Shown here in pieces: positions 1-9,588 of a stretch of 64,000 nt of DNA. This DNA comes from Posidonia oceanica. Taxonomy: Eukaryota > Streptophyta > Magnoliopsida > Alismatales > Posidoniaceae. The stretch covers positions 121,181,001 to 121,245,000 of the forward strand of contig JAZBRS010000029.1 of NCBI GenBank assembly GCA_037176725.1, given 5' to 3'. A program made the translations under genes and the position numbers. Positions within the stretch are counted from its first letter, which is position 1. Each line of letters begins with the position of its first letter. The notes beneath the pieces are model-generated. The model ran no database searches. It had not been told where the DNA came from and was given only the letters and a program-made list of their open reading frames with translations.

Positions 1-1190
1 AGGCACTCGCAAAAGGGCAAGCGAAGAGGGGGAGCAGACATGACTTCGAGAAGGCATGCATAGGGCTTGCAAAAAGGCAAGCAAAAGGGAAAGCAGACAA
101 GACTTCGAAAAGGCATGCAAAGGGGCTTGCAAAAAGGCAAGCAGACATGACCTCGGAAGGGCATGCAAAGGGCTCGCAAAACAGCAAGCAAAAAAGGAAA
201 CAGACATGACTTCGAAAAGGCATGCAAAGGGCTTGCAAAAAGGCAAGCAGACATGACCTCGAAAGGGCACGCAAAGGAGCTTGAAGCAAGCAGACATGAC
301 CTCCAAAGGGCATGCAAAGGAGCTTGAAGCAAGTAGACATGACCTCGAAAGGGCATGTCAAGGAGCTTGAAGCAAGCAGACATGACCTTGAACGGGCATG
401 GAAAGGAGCTTGAAGTAAGCAGACATGACCTCGAAAGGGCATGCAAAGGGCTCGTCCTCAAACTGATTGAGGAAACAAGCAGACATGACTTCGAAAAGGC
501 ATGCAAAGGTGCTCGTCCTCAACCCGACTGAGGAAACAAGCAGACATGACCTCGAAAGGGCATGCAAAGGGCTTGCAAAACGGCAAGCAAAAGGGGAACA
601 GACATGACTTCGAAAAGGCATGCAAAAGGCTTGCAAAAAGGCAAGCAGGCATGACCTCGAAAGGGCATGCAAAGGGCTCATCCTCAAACCTATTGAGGAA
701 ACAAGCAGACATGACCTCGAAAGGGCATGCAAAAGGGCTTGAAGCAAGCAGACATGACCTCGAAAAGGCATGCAAAGGGGCTTGAAGCAAGCAGACATGA
801 CCCCAAAAGGGCATGCAAAGGGGCTTGAAACAAGCAGACATGACCTCGAAAGGGCATGCAAAGGAGCTTGAGGCAAGCAGACAAGAAAGTAGACATGACT
901 TCAGAAAGTAATGCAAAGGGCTTGCAAAAGGGCAAGCAAACAAGGAAAAACAGACATGCCTTCGAAAAGTCATGCAAAGGGCTTGCAAAAAGGCAAGCAA
1001 ACCAAGGAAAGCAGAGATGACTTCGAAAAGTCATGCAAAGTGCTTGCAAAAGGGCAAGCAAACAAGTAAAAACAGACATGACTTCGAAAAGTCATGCAAA
1101 GGGCTTGCAAAAAGGTAAGCAAACCAAGGAAAGCAGACATGACTTCGAAAAGTCATGCAAAGGGCTTGCAAAATGGCAAGCAAATGCACA
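1..1190 (-). repeat. Tandem array of about 22 hairpin-forming units (E0)
   Basis: About 22 units of roughly 40-63 bp. Each has a near-palindromic core around CATGAC(T/C)T-CGAA-A(A/G)G(T/G)CATG, followed by a second element that comes in three forms. The forms are GCTTGC/GCAAGC with a 6-nt loop (for example near 127-144), GCTTG/CAAGC with a 3-nt loop (near 280-375), and TCCTCAA/TTGAGGA with a short loop (near 455-475 and 670-690). All three fold as stem-loops. The left end runs off the window. The minus strand is assigned because the neighbouring E0 remnants read that way. The many open frames here are by-products of the repeat, not genes. Confidence 0.9.
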
Positions 1191-1203
1191 GAACGCTAGG
1201 AAG

Positions 1204-1285
1204 AGGATGACATCATAGGGCAGCAAAAAAGATGCCCCTGGTATCAAGGATGACACCAAGGGACAGCTGAAGTGCCCTTGGTATC
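1204..1285 (-). other. Conserved hairpin module shared with E1
   Basis: Read on the minus strand, this stretch matches 32145-32226 on the plus strand of E1 over about 65 bases by eye. It contains a hairpin whose arms are GATACCAAGGG and CCCTTGGTGTC. In E1 the arms differ in sequence but still pair over most positions. It sits between the DUF7745-like remnant and the tandem array, as the E1 copy sits between the end of gag and the 3' LTR. It is probably part of the 3' untranslated region of an E0/E1-type element. Confidence 0.7.
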
Positions 1286-1723
1286 GAAAAACAACAAACA
1301 TAGACAAAGCTGAGGCACTTGTCAAACGAGTAGTTAGGGCTACTAGTCCGGAAGAAGATCCGACTGGTAGTGCTCGAGGCTTCACTCGTCTCGACGGCAT
1401 TGGTCTGTAGAGATTCTGGCGCCTTGGGGGAGTGCAGAGTTTGCCTGGTGGCCTTCCCTGACGCTGAGAGTGTTGGCAGTTACTTCTACACTGACAAGCT
1501 GTCAGGTTTTGATAGTGCCCTCCTCATGGCTCTAGGGGGGCTGAAGCAGTATGCTGAAGATATGATTGAGACCATGTATGCATTATGTTATGGAAAGCTA
1601 ACCAAACACACAAGCACATGGTACAAAACATCCTTACATTAACAAAGTCTTGATTACATGCCTATAACAGGCTGAATAGAGTACAGCAAGACTCAAAAAG
1701 GGATATGCAGATGTACAAACGCC
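1286..1723. other. Non-coding stretch of E0
   Basis: I see no supportable gene, RNA or clear repeat here. It connects the hairpin module to the 3' end of the minus-strand DUF7745-like pseudogene. A 90-codon open frame on the plus strand has no recognisable motif and I treat it as chance. Confidence 0.5.
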
Positions 1724-2490
1724 CTAGCTGGTCTGGGCCTTCTTCGACCTCCCAGCGTCAGGTAACAGAGGTGCACCATGCGGGATCTCATTAATGGGCC
1801 AAAGCCCCTGTACTTCAGTTAGATACTCAGGAGTACATCCTAAGCCCTTTGCAGCTGCAATGTCTGTTGATTTCATGGCATGGTGTATAAGGTCGGCTAG
1901 CTCTGTGGTGGTAGCGATTGTGCTGAAAGGATAGGGCTGGAGCAGCTTTGATGCCGTGCTGTCGACGAAAGCCCCTTGCTGGAAACCAAACTGCCACATG
2001 ACCCAGATGGGGTGATACTCCACGCCTTCGGTGAACCCTGGCAGGACAACCAATCGCATGTTATGGGCACCAAAGAAAACAGTGAACGGCTCTACTGCAG
2101 ATGGGAAGATACGCCAGGTTACTATATCATCTGTCAGCTTTTCCAGCCTTCCCTACTTCTCGTGGATAGTCTTGATGGTCTTGGCTTGGTCGCTACTACA
2201 GTATATCTCAAATGCATGTTTCTGGGGGCGCAGGATGTCAATCTCCAGACGTCAGGCCAGCCACACCTGTACCAAAGCCCCGCAGCCGTGAACGTGGCGG
2301 CAGCGGTGCGAAATGCAGTCCAGCCCGTGGTACGTTTCAGCTAGGACAACAGGTGCCAGGTCAATTTAGTGGGTCACCACAGCAAGGGTGATCTCCGTAA
2401 TCTTAATAGTGACAGTCATCCGGCCATAATTGAAGATTAGCTCGCCCAGGAAGCGGTTGTCCTTGTCCTGTACGGCACAAGAAGGCAAAC
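1724..2490 (-). pseudogene. DUF7745-like protein fragment (extra ORF of Tat/Ogre-type element E0)
   Basis: The minus-strand frame reads through ...IDLAPVVLAETYHGLD..., a segment ending VQVWLA, and then a tail with YHPIWVMWQFGFQQG. This order (a late hydrophobic block, LAETY-GLD, Gly-Cys-LLQVW, then an aromatic-rich RQFG-type block) is that of DUF7745 proteins, which plants carry as extra ORFs in Tat/Ogre elements and related loci. Three stops interrupt the frame: a TAA before IDLAP, a TGA after VWLA, and a TAG before GRLEK. Each can be derived from CAA, CGA or CAG by one C-to-T change. The N-terminal half is missing or unrecognisable above about 2490. The position, 3' of an integrase tail on the same strand, suggests a sense extra ORF downstream of pol. 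The family call is by eye. Confidence 0.55.
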
Positions 2491-3827
2491 GAAAAGAGAC
2501 TTCGTTCGCCCAGAGCGAAGTTGCACAGAGGTTAGGGATGGTGCCTGACCGCGTAGACCCGATGGCCCGAGAGGGGCCGCAAGGGGAGCCAAGGTTGTCC
2601 TGCTGCCTCTGGAGTGATAGCCCTGTCTCTGATTACTGTTGCATTCCCTGAGCTGCTGGACTGGCAGTGATCAGTTGCTCTGAGGCTTGGAGGCGGTCAA
2701 CCTGCCTTAGCAGAAGTACTGTCCTAGCGCTGAGCCGAGCCTTGCAGAGTGGGAGGAAAGGGGCAAAAGAAGTGATTTGATAGTGGAAAGATGTATGCAT
2801 GATCTATACTAAATCTATTGCCCTCAGCATATGGAGTGCTTGATGCCTGCTGCGAAGGAAGGAGCGGTCTCTGATTCACCAGACTCTACTCGGATTCCTA
2901 ACTATTGGTGGCACTCCGGAATGGGTATTATGGGCGCTCGAGTGGTGGTGTAGTGAGGACAGGCTCCATGCCAAACTCTCAAGGAGCTACACCTACTCTT
3001 TTTATTTTTCTTGTCTTTTTTTGCTCCCACATAGGTGTGCGGATTTCCCCTATCCCTGGCTTGGAGGTAGTGGGCACCTAGTCATGTAGTTGGGGGAGTT
3101 ATTTGTTGGAGAAGAATAATTAGGCCCCTACGGGACTTGTGTTTCCCAGGCGCAAACTTGGTTCTTCCCTAAGGTAGGCGAAAGGGGGCGGGATCACGCT
3201 GCTTGCCTTTTTCTTCTGGGGTTGACTTTTGTTCTTTTGCCCCTTTTTTGTTTTGCCTGTTTTTTTTTTGCTTTTCTTTTTGTCTTTTTTTTCTTTGGCT
3301 TGCAGGCTTCCGCTGTCCCTAACTTAGAGATAATGGGTGCCTAGTTTTAAGATGGGGGACTAGGCTGGTAGACTCCCGGGTGTGGATGTTGGACCATCTC
3401 CGAAGCAATTCAGAGGGATAAGGTTATGCTGCACACCTCTATCTCTAGGGCTGATTTCTGTCTCCGCCTTCTAGTCCTTTGTGGTGCCTAGGCTAAGATA
3501 TGTAGGTTTTGCTCACACTCTCTCACACCCTAGGATTTTTCCTCCCTCTTGAGGTGTTAGTCCTAGAGGGGTTTAGACATTTCGTTTGTCCTCACTGGAT
3601 GGTGGCTCCCTCACTGGTTAGGACATCTAAGTAGTGTCAGCTGAGGTAGAGGGTACTCTTTCCAAAGCAGGCAAGCATCTCCGAATTTCGTCATCGGGCT
3701 CGTGATAGTAATGCACATAATACATTTACATCTTTTTTTTTTGTTGAAAAATAAACAAGCCTAAAATGCATGGAAAAGATAAAATGCAAGAAGTAAAAGA
3801 CAAAAGGCTCTGCAAGGCAACGACGGG
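2491..3827. other. Non-coding region 3' of the E0 integrase
   Basis: No coding region supported. On the plus strand it is rich in T runs (3230-3300, 3725-3740) with G-rich phrases such as the repeated GGTGCCTAG-like segments. It probably represents the pol-to-extra-ORF spacer of E0. I see no RNA gene. Confidence 0.5.
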
Positions 3828-3952
3828 CTACTGGTAGTACTTCTTGAGGTAGCATGAATTGACCGGCTCAGACTGCTCGACCTGGTCCATGTCCTCAAGG
3901 ACTGCTGCACCGTCGGAGAAGATTCGCTTGACTAAGAAAGGGCCACGCTGTC
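3828..3952 (-). pseudogene. Integrase C-terminal tail of a Tat-type polyprotein (E0)
   Basis: The minus-strand frame gives RGPFLVKRIFSDGAAVLED and, after a short acidic segment, PVNSCYLKKYYQ followed by TAG. This is the closing segment of Tat-lineage integrases (GPY-V-K-F-GGA-L---M, then PVN---KKYY at the very end). The rest of integrase is absent to the right, where sequence changes character at about 3953. The E0 pol was therefore cut here, probably by insertion of the E3 LTR. The frame of the tail is intact. Family assignment rests on the short motif only. Confidence 0.6.
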
Positions 3953-4530
3953 TGTAGTGTGGAATTTGGGGTTGTGTTTTGAGAAGATGTCAGCACTTCT
4001 ACGACGTCGACAGTTTTTGTTATGATCGCCACTCGCCTTTGGGCAGACAAGACACCTGGGGGGAGATTATGATGATGTGGGTCCTCAGACCACTAGATCG
4101 ACGGTAGGATGTCGTCTAGCGGCTTCCTCGTGCTACGTAAATTCCTTCCTTTCCTTCAAAACAAAACAACATAGATCTAAATTAGCTTAAGTGTAGTAGT
4201 CAGCAACCGAAGTGAATGAAACGACATGACTAAAAGAAAACAAATACTGACCGAGAGTTGTTCCCCGCATGCATATGCTATGGGTCCTATGCTAAAGAAT
4301 GTAAAAATGCAATAAGAAATTAGATTGGAAGAAGATACTCCCTTTCACCCTTATGCTGTATGCAATGAGGTTGGAAGGAAGTACGGTCGGAGCTCCGGCG
4401 TAGCTGGAGATTCCTGGGATCGGACGTAGAAGCTCAGGTTGGTAGCCTATTGGGGAGTGGAGATAGAGTTTTTGGATTGGAAATCTAGCTCTCTAAAGGT
4501 GGCTCACAACTGACAGGGCTCTGCCTCTTT

Positions 4531-4612
4531 TGGAAATTTCTCTCTGGAGGGATTTCTCTCTCAAAAATTCCGACCGGGGGGGATTTCTCTCTCAAAAATT
4601 CCGACCCTCAAA
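4531..4612. repeat. Short tandem duplication downstream of the minus-strand TATA box
   Basis: The phrase GGGATTTCTCTCTC-AAAAATTCCGACC occurs twice in a row with a period of about 33 bp (roughly 4550-4582 and 4583-4613), with a partial copy before it. On the minus strand it falls in the predicted start of the transcribed leader. Confidence 0.75.
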
Positions 4613-4630
4613 CCACCGGCCTAGGGGGTC

Positions 4631-4638
4631 TATTTATA
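4631..4638 (-). promoter_or_regulatory. TATA box candidate (minus strand)
   Basis: The plus strand reads TATTTATA, that is TATAAATA on the minus strand, within a TATAAATAG context typical of plant RNA polymerase II promoters. Downstream (leftward) is a pyrimidine/purine-patterned leader without start codons in a long frame. It is a good candidate for the promoter of the putative E3 LTR. Confidence 0.5.
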
Positions 4639-4698
4639 GACTCTAGGGGTGTGGGGATGATTGGAGTTCAGAAAATTCTAGAAAAATGGCAGTTAGGG

Positions 4699-5170
4699 TT
4701 AGTCGCCGGTTCAGAAGGCGACTAAGGCTAGCAACTGCTCAGTCAAAATGTGGGACGACCTGGGAACGAGGCCACGACTGTTAGTCGCCGGTTGAGCTGG
4801 TGCCTAACGGTCGAGGGGGGAGTGGGAAATAACTGTGGAAAAGTAGTTCAAAAGGAGCCACGATTGCTAGTCGCCGCATGGAGTGACGCCTAATGGTCAA
4901 GGATCGTGGGAAGACCGGGGCAGTTCCACAACCACTTAGCCGCCTGATGAGCTGGCGCCTGAGGGTTGAGGGGATCATGTGAAGCAACTGCTGCCCACGA
5001 TCACCCAGTCGCCTTTCCAGGTGGTGTCCTCATGGGTCGCCTCCTCAAATGGCTTCTGACTGAGCTGCCTCCTCAGATGGCTTCTAGAGAAGTCGGTTGG
5101 GCAATGGGCGACGGACCTAGTCGCCGCTTTAGGCGGCAACTATATGAGTCGCCTCCCCAACTGGCTACTA
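4699..5170. repeat. Degenerate TAGTCGCC repeat cluster with a perfect hairpin
   Basis: The motif TAGTCGCC or close variants recurs at intervals of about 60-150 bp, often paired with GGCGACTA or GGCGCCTA. The first copy is a perfect hairpin: TTAGTCGCC (4699-4707), a 9-nt loop, GGCGACTAA (4717-4725). The same vocabulary appears at 6370-6424 and 8099-8265, each shortly upstream of a plus-strand gene. The cluster is CpG-rich compared with its surroundings. Confidence 0.7.
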
Positions 5171-6369
5171 TCAAGCTTAGGTCATTTCTAGCCCTTTTTT
5201 CGGGTTTTTGTCAGAGGAAACAAGATAGAAGGCCAGGAAACTACAGATAGTCTATGAAATCAAGGAGGCATCTCTGTTAACTCAAATCTAATTTTAAATC
5301 TGAGTAGAAGTGAAGGATACCCAGGGTACTCGAACTTGTTACGAGCCTGAGTGAGTTAGCTCTGCCATAGCCAACAACCTGGGTCTAGGTAGGCTCAAGT
5401 GATGCCTTAAAGAAGTCATGGAATATCTAGGAGATGTGTTATCAAAACTTAGGCACAATATTTGGGGCACCTCAAGTTTTCTATCCTCAGAAGAACTCTC
5501 AGAAATGCGAAAATAGGATATCTACAGATGCCCATCCTTGGAGTTGATCTTGGAACAAGATCGGGTCCAAGGCAAGAACGATGTCCTATTGAGCATTTCC
5601 TGAAAAGGGGAGCTCCATCACAAACAACTTGCCACTGAAGTAACCAAAGGAAAGATAAAAAGAGGGTTTAAATTGCCGTCAAATTGGAGACTCAGGCATG
5701 GAGGGGTCAAGTCGGTTTCGGATCTTGTGTCGTAGCCGAAGTCAAGACTAGGTCAACCATGTAGAGGTGTTCCAACGGGCAAGCACTAAGGAGGAAATCG
5801 CGGGATGTTATTCCAACACGATCAAAAGGAAAGTGTGACATCTTGTTTGAGACTTCACTCAGATTGGAATTGATAAGAGGATAGGTATGAACTGGCTTGG
5901 TTCTAGGAGGATCATATGCCTAAAGGGTTTCTAACACTCTTGAAGAACAGTTCTCCATCTGTGCTCCACTTCCAATGATATGAGAAAATGCATGGGTGCA
6001 TGATTCAAACACACGATGATAATGCAAGGTCAACACACGATGCAATGAATGGTCCATATGCTAGGTTAGGCCGGCGGGGTATGGTTGGTCTCAAACCATA
6101 TAGACATATGCAAAATGAATGAATGCAATTCGTTGTGGTCAAGTGTTTTCCGTCCTTGAGTGTGATCAACACTCTTTGGAAAGGACCGTCGTCCCACAGC
6201 TCGATTTGGCAAGTAAAGAGGTTCCGTGCAAAGAGAACCGGGTGAGCGAGTGAACCCTTCATTTGCCAACCCGATGTTTCGTCTGGTGTTCATAGTGGTT
6301 GCGGCAGGTGGTGCGTGAACTCAAGGCAAGAGTTCACTCTTTGGCTTCGCAGTAGTCTATTCTGATGGG

Positions 6370-6424
6370 TTAGTCGCCACTTGACAGGGCGGCTATGCTA
6401 GTCGCTGCCTGTTGGGGCGACTCG
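6370..6424. promoter_or_regulatory. TAGTCGCC module upstream of the DUF7745-like gene
   Basis: It contains TTAGTCGCC, GGCGGCTATG and TAGTCGCTGCC followed by GGGGCGACT within 55 bp. It lies about 130 bp upstream of the start codon at 6551. It resembles the clusters at 4699-5170 and 8099-8265. A regulatory role is an inference from position. Confidence 0.4.
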
Positions 6425-6550
6425 CGATCACCTGGTTTATTTAATTCAGAAACCATTTTAAACCCTGATTCTTTTGATAAGGGGAGATAAAAGACAGCCG
6501 TCCTTGCTTTTCAGGAAGCATTCTGCGCAAGTAAACTCCTTATCTTGACC

Positions 6551-7909
6551 ATGAAGCTTCCTTCCTTCTCTTCTTCGACCTTCCAAGTGAAGAGGGTGGT
6601 TGATATCCCCAACCACTTGATGAAAGCTATCCGAAATGACCAGGTATGCTCTCCTCTCAGTCTTTGCATGCTTTCTATGTGGTTTAGCCTCTGAAGGTTG
6701 CTTGTTTAGGCCGTAGTGAACCCCACGGGATGCCCGGATTTCCACAATTCTTTTCGGTATACTCTGCCGTGGGTGGCTGGCTTGATCAATTGTGCAGAGA
6801 ATAACAGGCCTCTCTTCGGGTGTAGTGGTTTCGACAAGCTACTTGATTTGATTCGCACGCCTGTGCCTTGGCGATTGTTGCATGCCTTGATGGCTTTCTG
6901 GAATGGTTCTTCCAACACCTTCAATATTCCTTGTGGGGAGACGTTGATCACGTGTGAGGAGGTGTCCTCTTTGCTTGGGTTGGCAGCGAAATCTACTGAG
7001 GCGGCAGATGATCGCTTCACCATTTCTGTCGAAACAGTGGGTTCCAAGAAAATAGGTGGGTATTTAGCAATGGATCAGGAAGCTAGCAAGGCTTTGATGC
7101 ACTCGTGGAGGTTCTTTCTTCGAGGCCTGTAGGAGGTTCTTAGCACCAGGCAACTTGCTGAAGCTAAGCTGAGGAAGTGCTTGTTCGTAGCAGTCGGCGG
7201 CCTTGCCTTGTTTGCAGATGCAAATTTCACAATGGATCTTCACCATGTGGATCTCCTGATGTTGGTGGCTGTTCGTCCAGATTTGTGCTTGGCTCCTGCT
7301 GTGTTGGCTTACACCATGGAGGGGCTCACCAGTGCCTCTTGTTCAGGAAAATTCTTTGGTCCTCCACTGCTGCTGCACTGGTGGTTCATGTCTCATTGCT
7401 GTTGTGATACAGATTTTGCAGGCCTGAGCTTCCATGACTGCGTTCTCTGCCTTGGACGCTTGTTACTACAGGATTTTGACTTCGTTCCGAAGCTAGCTGG
7501 AGCTCATAAGGCACAGGTGATGAGCACAGTTCACAGTGACCTTGAGCTCATCCTGGTAGGTGCCACATCGTTAGTACTGTATCCCATCCATCGTTGTCCA
7601 CGTCTGCTGAATCAGGAGCTAGTTGTCCAGGCTGATGCAGTTTTGACCCCTCCGATCTGCATTCGCAAGGAAGACGGTGACCAGGATGAGCGGATGGTCT
7701 TGGAGTATATAGCACGTTGGGTTTACATTGGCAGACGAGTGTCTCTAAGTGCACCTCGGCTTTCTACAACTGTTCGGGAGTCCCAGGAGGCAAAGTATGT
7801 GAAGTGGTACGCACGGTGCTGCCCCACTCCTCAGAAGTATGTTGATGACAGGCAGGAATTCATGAAGATGCTTGGGCTCAACCGCTCGAGCATGGCAATG
7901 CATGGTTGA
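6551..7909 (+). pseudogene. DUF7745-like (PMD-related) protein gene, one intron, one premature stop
   Basis: Exon 1 is 6551-6643 (31 codons, starting MKLPSF). A 66-bp intron, 6644-6709, has GT...AG ends, and exon 2 runs from 6710 to the stop at 7907-7909. The protein has the DUF7745 order: FDKLLDLIRTPVPWRLLHAL, then AFWNGSSNTFNIPCGE and LITCEEVSSLLGL, then a block with VDLLMLV and APAVLAYTMEGL, and a C-terminal part with CVLCLGRLL. A single TAG (7130-7132), derivable from CAG, splits the frame, with no frameshift. DUF7745 proteins are plant proteins of unknown function often found as extra ORFs in Tat/Ogre elements. The gene is antisense to the E3 pol. I infer that it is an antisense ORF of E3; a captured or independent gene is possible. 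Confidence 0.6.
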
Positions 7910-8526
7910 TTTTAATTTTAAGTTGAGTTGAATAATGTCTTAGTTTTAAGTTCAAGCTTGGGTTGAATTATGTTTCAGTTTCTTGAATTTGAGTTTGGGG
8001 TTGAATTACACTTTAGCTTCTGAATTATGTTTTGTCATTTGTTAATGTATAGGCTTGTGTTTTAGAGGGAAATTAAAGGAAGAAACTCTCTGCTGTTATT
8101 AGCCGCCGCTCAATATGGCGCCCGGACCAGTCGCCTCCTTCTAGGGCATCCAGCGTCGCGCCTCCTTTGAGGGTTCAAACTGAGGCGGGAAAGTCGGCGC
8201 GCGAAGAAGCTGAAGGGTTAGTAGCCGATTTTGGAGGCACCCGCATGAGTCGCCTCTTCTTCTAGCGACCAAGGTATGAGTCCAGTTGCAAAACTGGGCC
8301 GTTACCCCTTTGTTCCAGTGCTCCCAAACCCATTTTTTCCTTCTACTTCATTCAACAGTGACCTCCGGCATTTCAGCGGCGATCTCCGGCACGGTGCGGC
8401 AGCTTCCGGCGGCGGCTTCGCTTCCCCTTCCTCCTCGTTCTCCGATGGCAAGCGGCGGCAGCGGAGGTGACGTGAGCGGCGACCCTCTTCCTCCTTCCTC
8501 CTCCCTTTTGAGTGATAGAGAGGGGG
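7910..8526. other. Intergenic stretch between the two antisense genes
   Basis: It starts with a T-rich 3' flank of the DUF7745-like gene (repeats of TTGAATT and GTTTTAG). It then passes into a GC-rich segment with TAGTCGCC-like words (8099-8265) and the leader of the PMD gene. No separate gene is supported, and the short open frames across 8276-8615 are in other frames from exon 1. Confidence 0.6.
8099..8265. promoter_or_regulatory. TAGTCGCC-type module upstream of the PMD gene
   Basis: It contains TAGCCGCCGC, CAGTCGCCTCC, GCGCCTCC, TTAGTAGCCGA and GAGTCGCCTC within 170 bp, 260-430 bp upstream of the proposed start codon at 8527. It uses the same words as 4699-5170 and 6370-6424. A promoter role is an inference. 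Confidence 0.4.
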
Positions 8527-8611
8527 ATGTCGGCGTTGAAGGTGGCAGTGCGGGTGGTGGCGCCGGTGGTGGTGACAGCGGCGTGGGTGTCCGGCCTTGT
8601 CGGCGACAAAG

Positions 8612-9588
8612 GTAATCCTCCCCCTTTTCTCTCTTTCTTTTTTTTGCTTTTATTGATTTGTTTGTTTTTGAATTATGAATGTAACTAGGAGAGTGAATTC
8701 CATGGAAATTTTAGGTTTTTAGATTTAGGTTTATTATAGAAATTTTATTTCAGTTTTAGTTTTAATTTAAAATATTTGATTTTTGCTTAAAAATTTACTT
8801 TTCTGTTTAATTTTGTTTTTAATTAATTAATTCTATTTTTTTTAGTTTAATTCTGTTTTTAATTAATTAATTAATTCTATTTTTTATTTAGTTTAATTCT
8901 GTTTTTCTGTTTTAGTTTAATTCTGTTTTTAATTAATTTAGTTTAATTAAATTCTGTTGTAATTAATTTAGTTTAATTAAAAATTCAGTTTTTAGTTTTA
9001 ATTAAAAATTTAGTTTAAAAATCTAGTTTAAAGATTCAGTTTTTTGATTCAGTTTTTGATTCAATTAAAAATTCAGTTTTTAGTTTTAATTTAAAATTCA
9101 GTTTTTAGTTTTAATTTATGGAAAATCTAAATTTTTAAGTCCTAATTGTGGAAATTTAGATTAAACTCAATTTGGTTTAGTTGCGGAAGTTTATATTTAA
9201 ATTTAGTTGTGGATTTAGATTCAAACTCAATTTGGTTTAAGTTCATGGAAAATTGATGTAAATTCAGTTATTGGATTTAGTTATTTAAAGTTATGTTTTA
9301 AATGTTAAATGTGAAATGTGAATGTGAATGTGAAAGGGAAATGGTAAATGTGAAATGTGAATGGAAATTTTGTGTGGAATGTGAGTGGAAATTCATTTTT
9401 ATGGAAATTTGAATGCTTATTCAGTCCTTTTTGTGTAAATGTGTATGTATGTTGCCGATTTGCAGGGAAATAAAATTTTTTAGTTGAAATTATAGGGGAG
9501 GTTATGGCGAATTTTTCCCAGGAATTTAAGAGATTTTATTAATTTTTGGAATTTAAATGTGGAGATTTGATTTTAGAGTTTAAACATG
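8612..9588 (+). other. Intron 1 of the PMD gene, left part
   Basis: An AT-rich, T-biased intron with runs of TTAATTAATTAA and TTTAGTTTAATTCTG (about 8750-9120) and short AAATGTGAATGTG repeats (9300-9370). It begins with GTAATC after exon 1. No gene content. The last 5 bases (9584-9588, ACATG) are the target duplicated by the solo LTR. Confidence 0.7.
9584..9588. repeat. Target-site duplication ACATG, left copy
   Basis: Five bases immediately before the TG of the solo LTR, identical to 15536-15540. Confidence 0.9.

Larger units (their letters stand above)
3953..6550 (-). mobile_element. Putative 3' LTR and adjoining sequence of minus-strand element E3
   Basis: I infer this from three facts. 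The E0 integrase frame breaks off next to a plus-strand TGTAGTG (3953), which on the minus strand would be an LTR ending ACTACA, like the E1 and E2 LTR ends. A minus-strand TATA box (4631-4638) is followed downstream by a UTR-like stretch. The region lies beyond the last antisense gene of E3. The right boundary, polypurine tract and target duplication were not found, and the other E3 LTR is outside the window, so the call cannot be proven here. No coding region is supported between 5250 and 6550. Confidence 0.35.

Noticed and set aside
358..1079. Cys/Phe-rich repeat proteins on the minus strand of the left array
   Set aside because: Open frames created by the tandem repeat in several frames at once; no sign of selection for coding.
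1..1190. CRISPR-like array
   Set aside because: Units differ, spacers are themselves repeats, no cas genes, and the context is a plant retrotransposon.
2912..2945. A second primer-binding site (TGGTGGCACTCCGGAATGGG)
   Set aside because: Too different from TGGCGACTCCGCTGGGGAT and not next to an LTR end.
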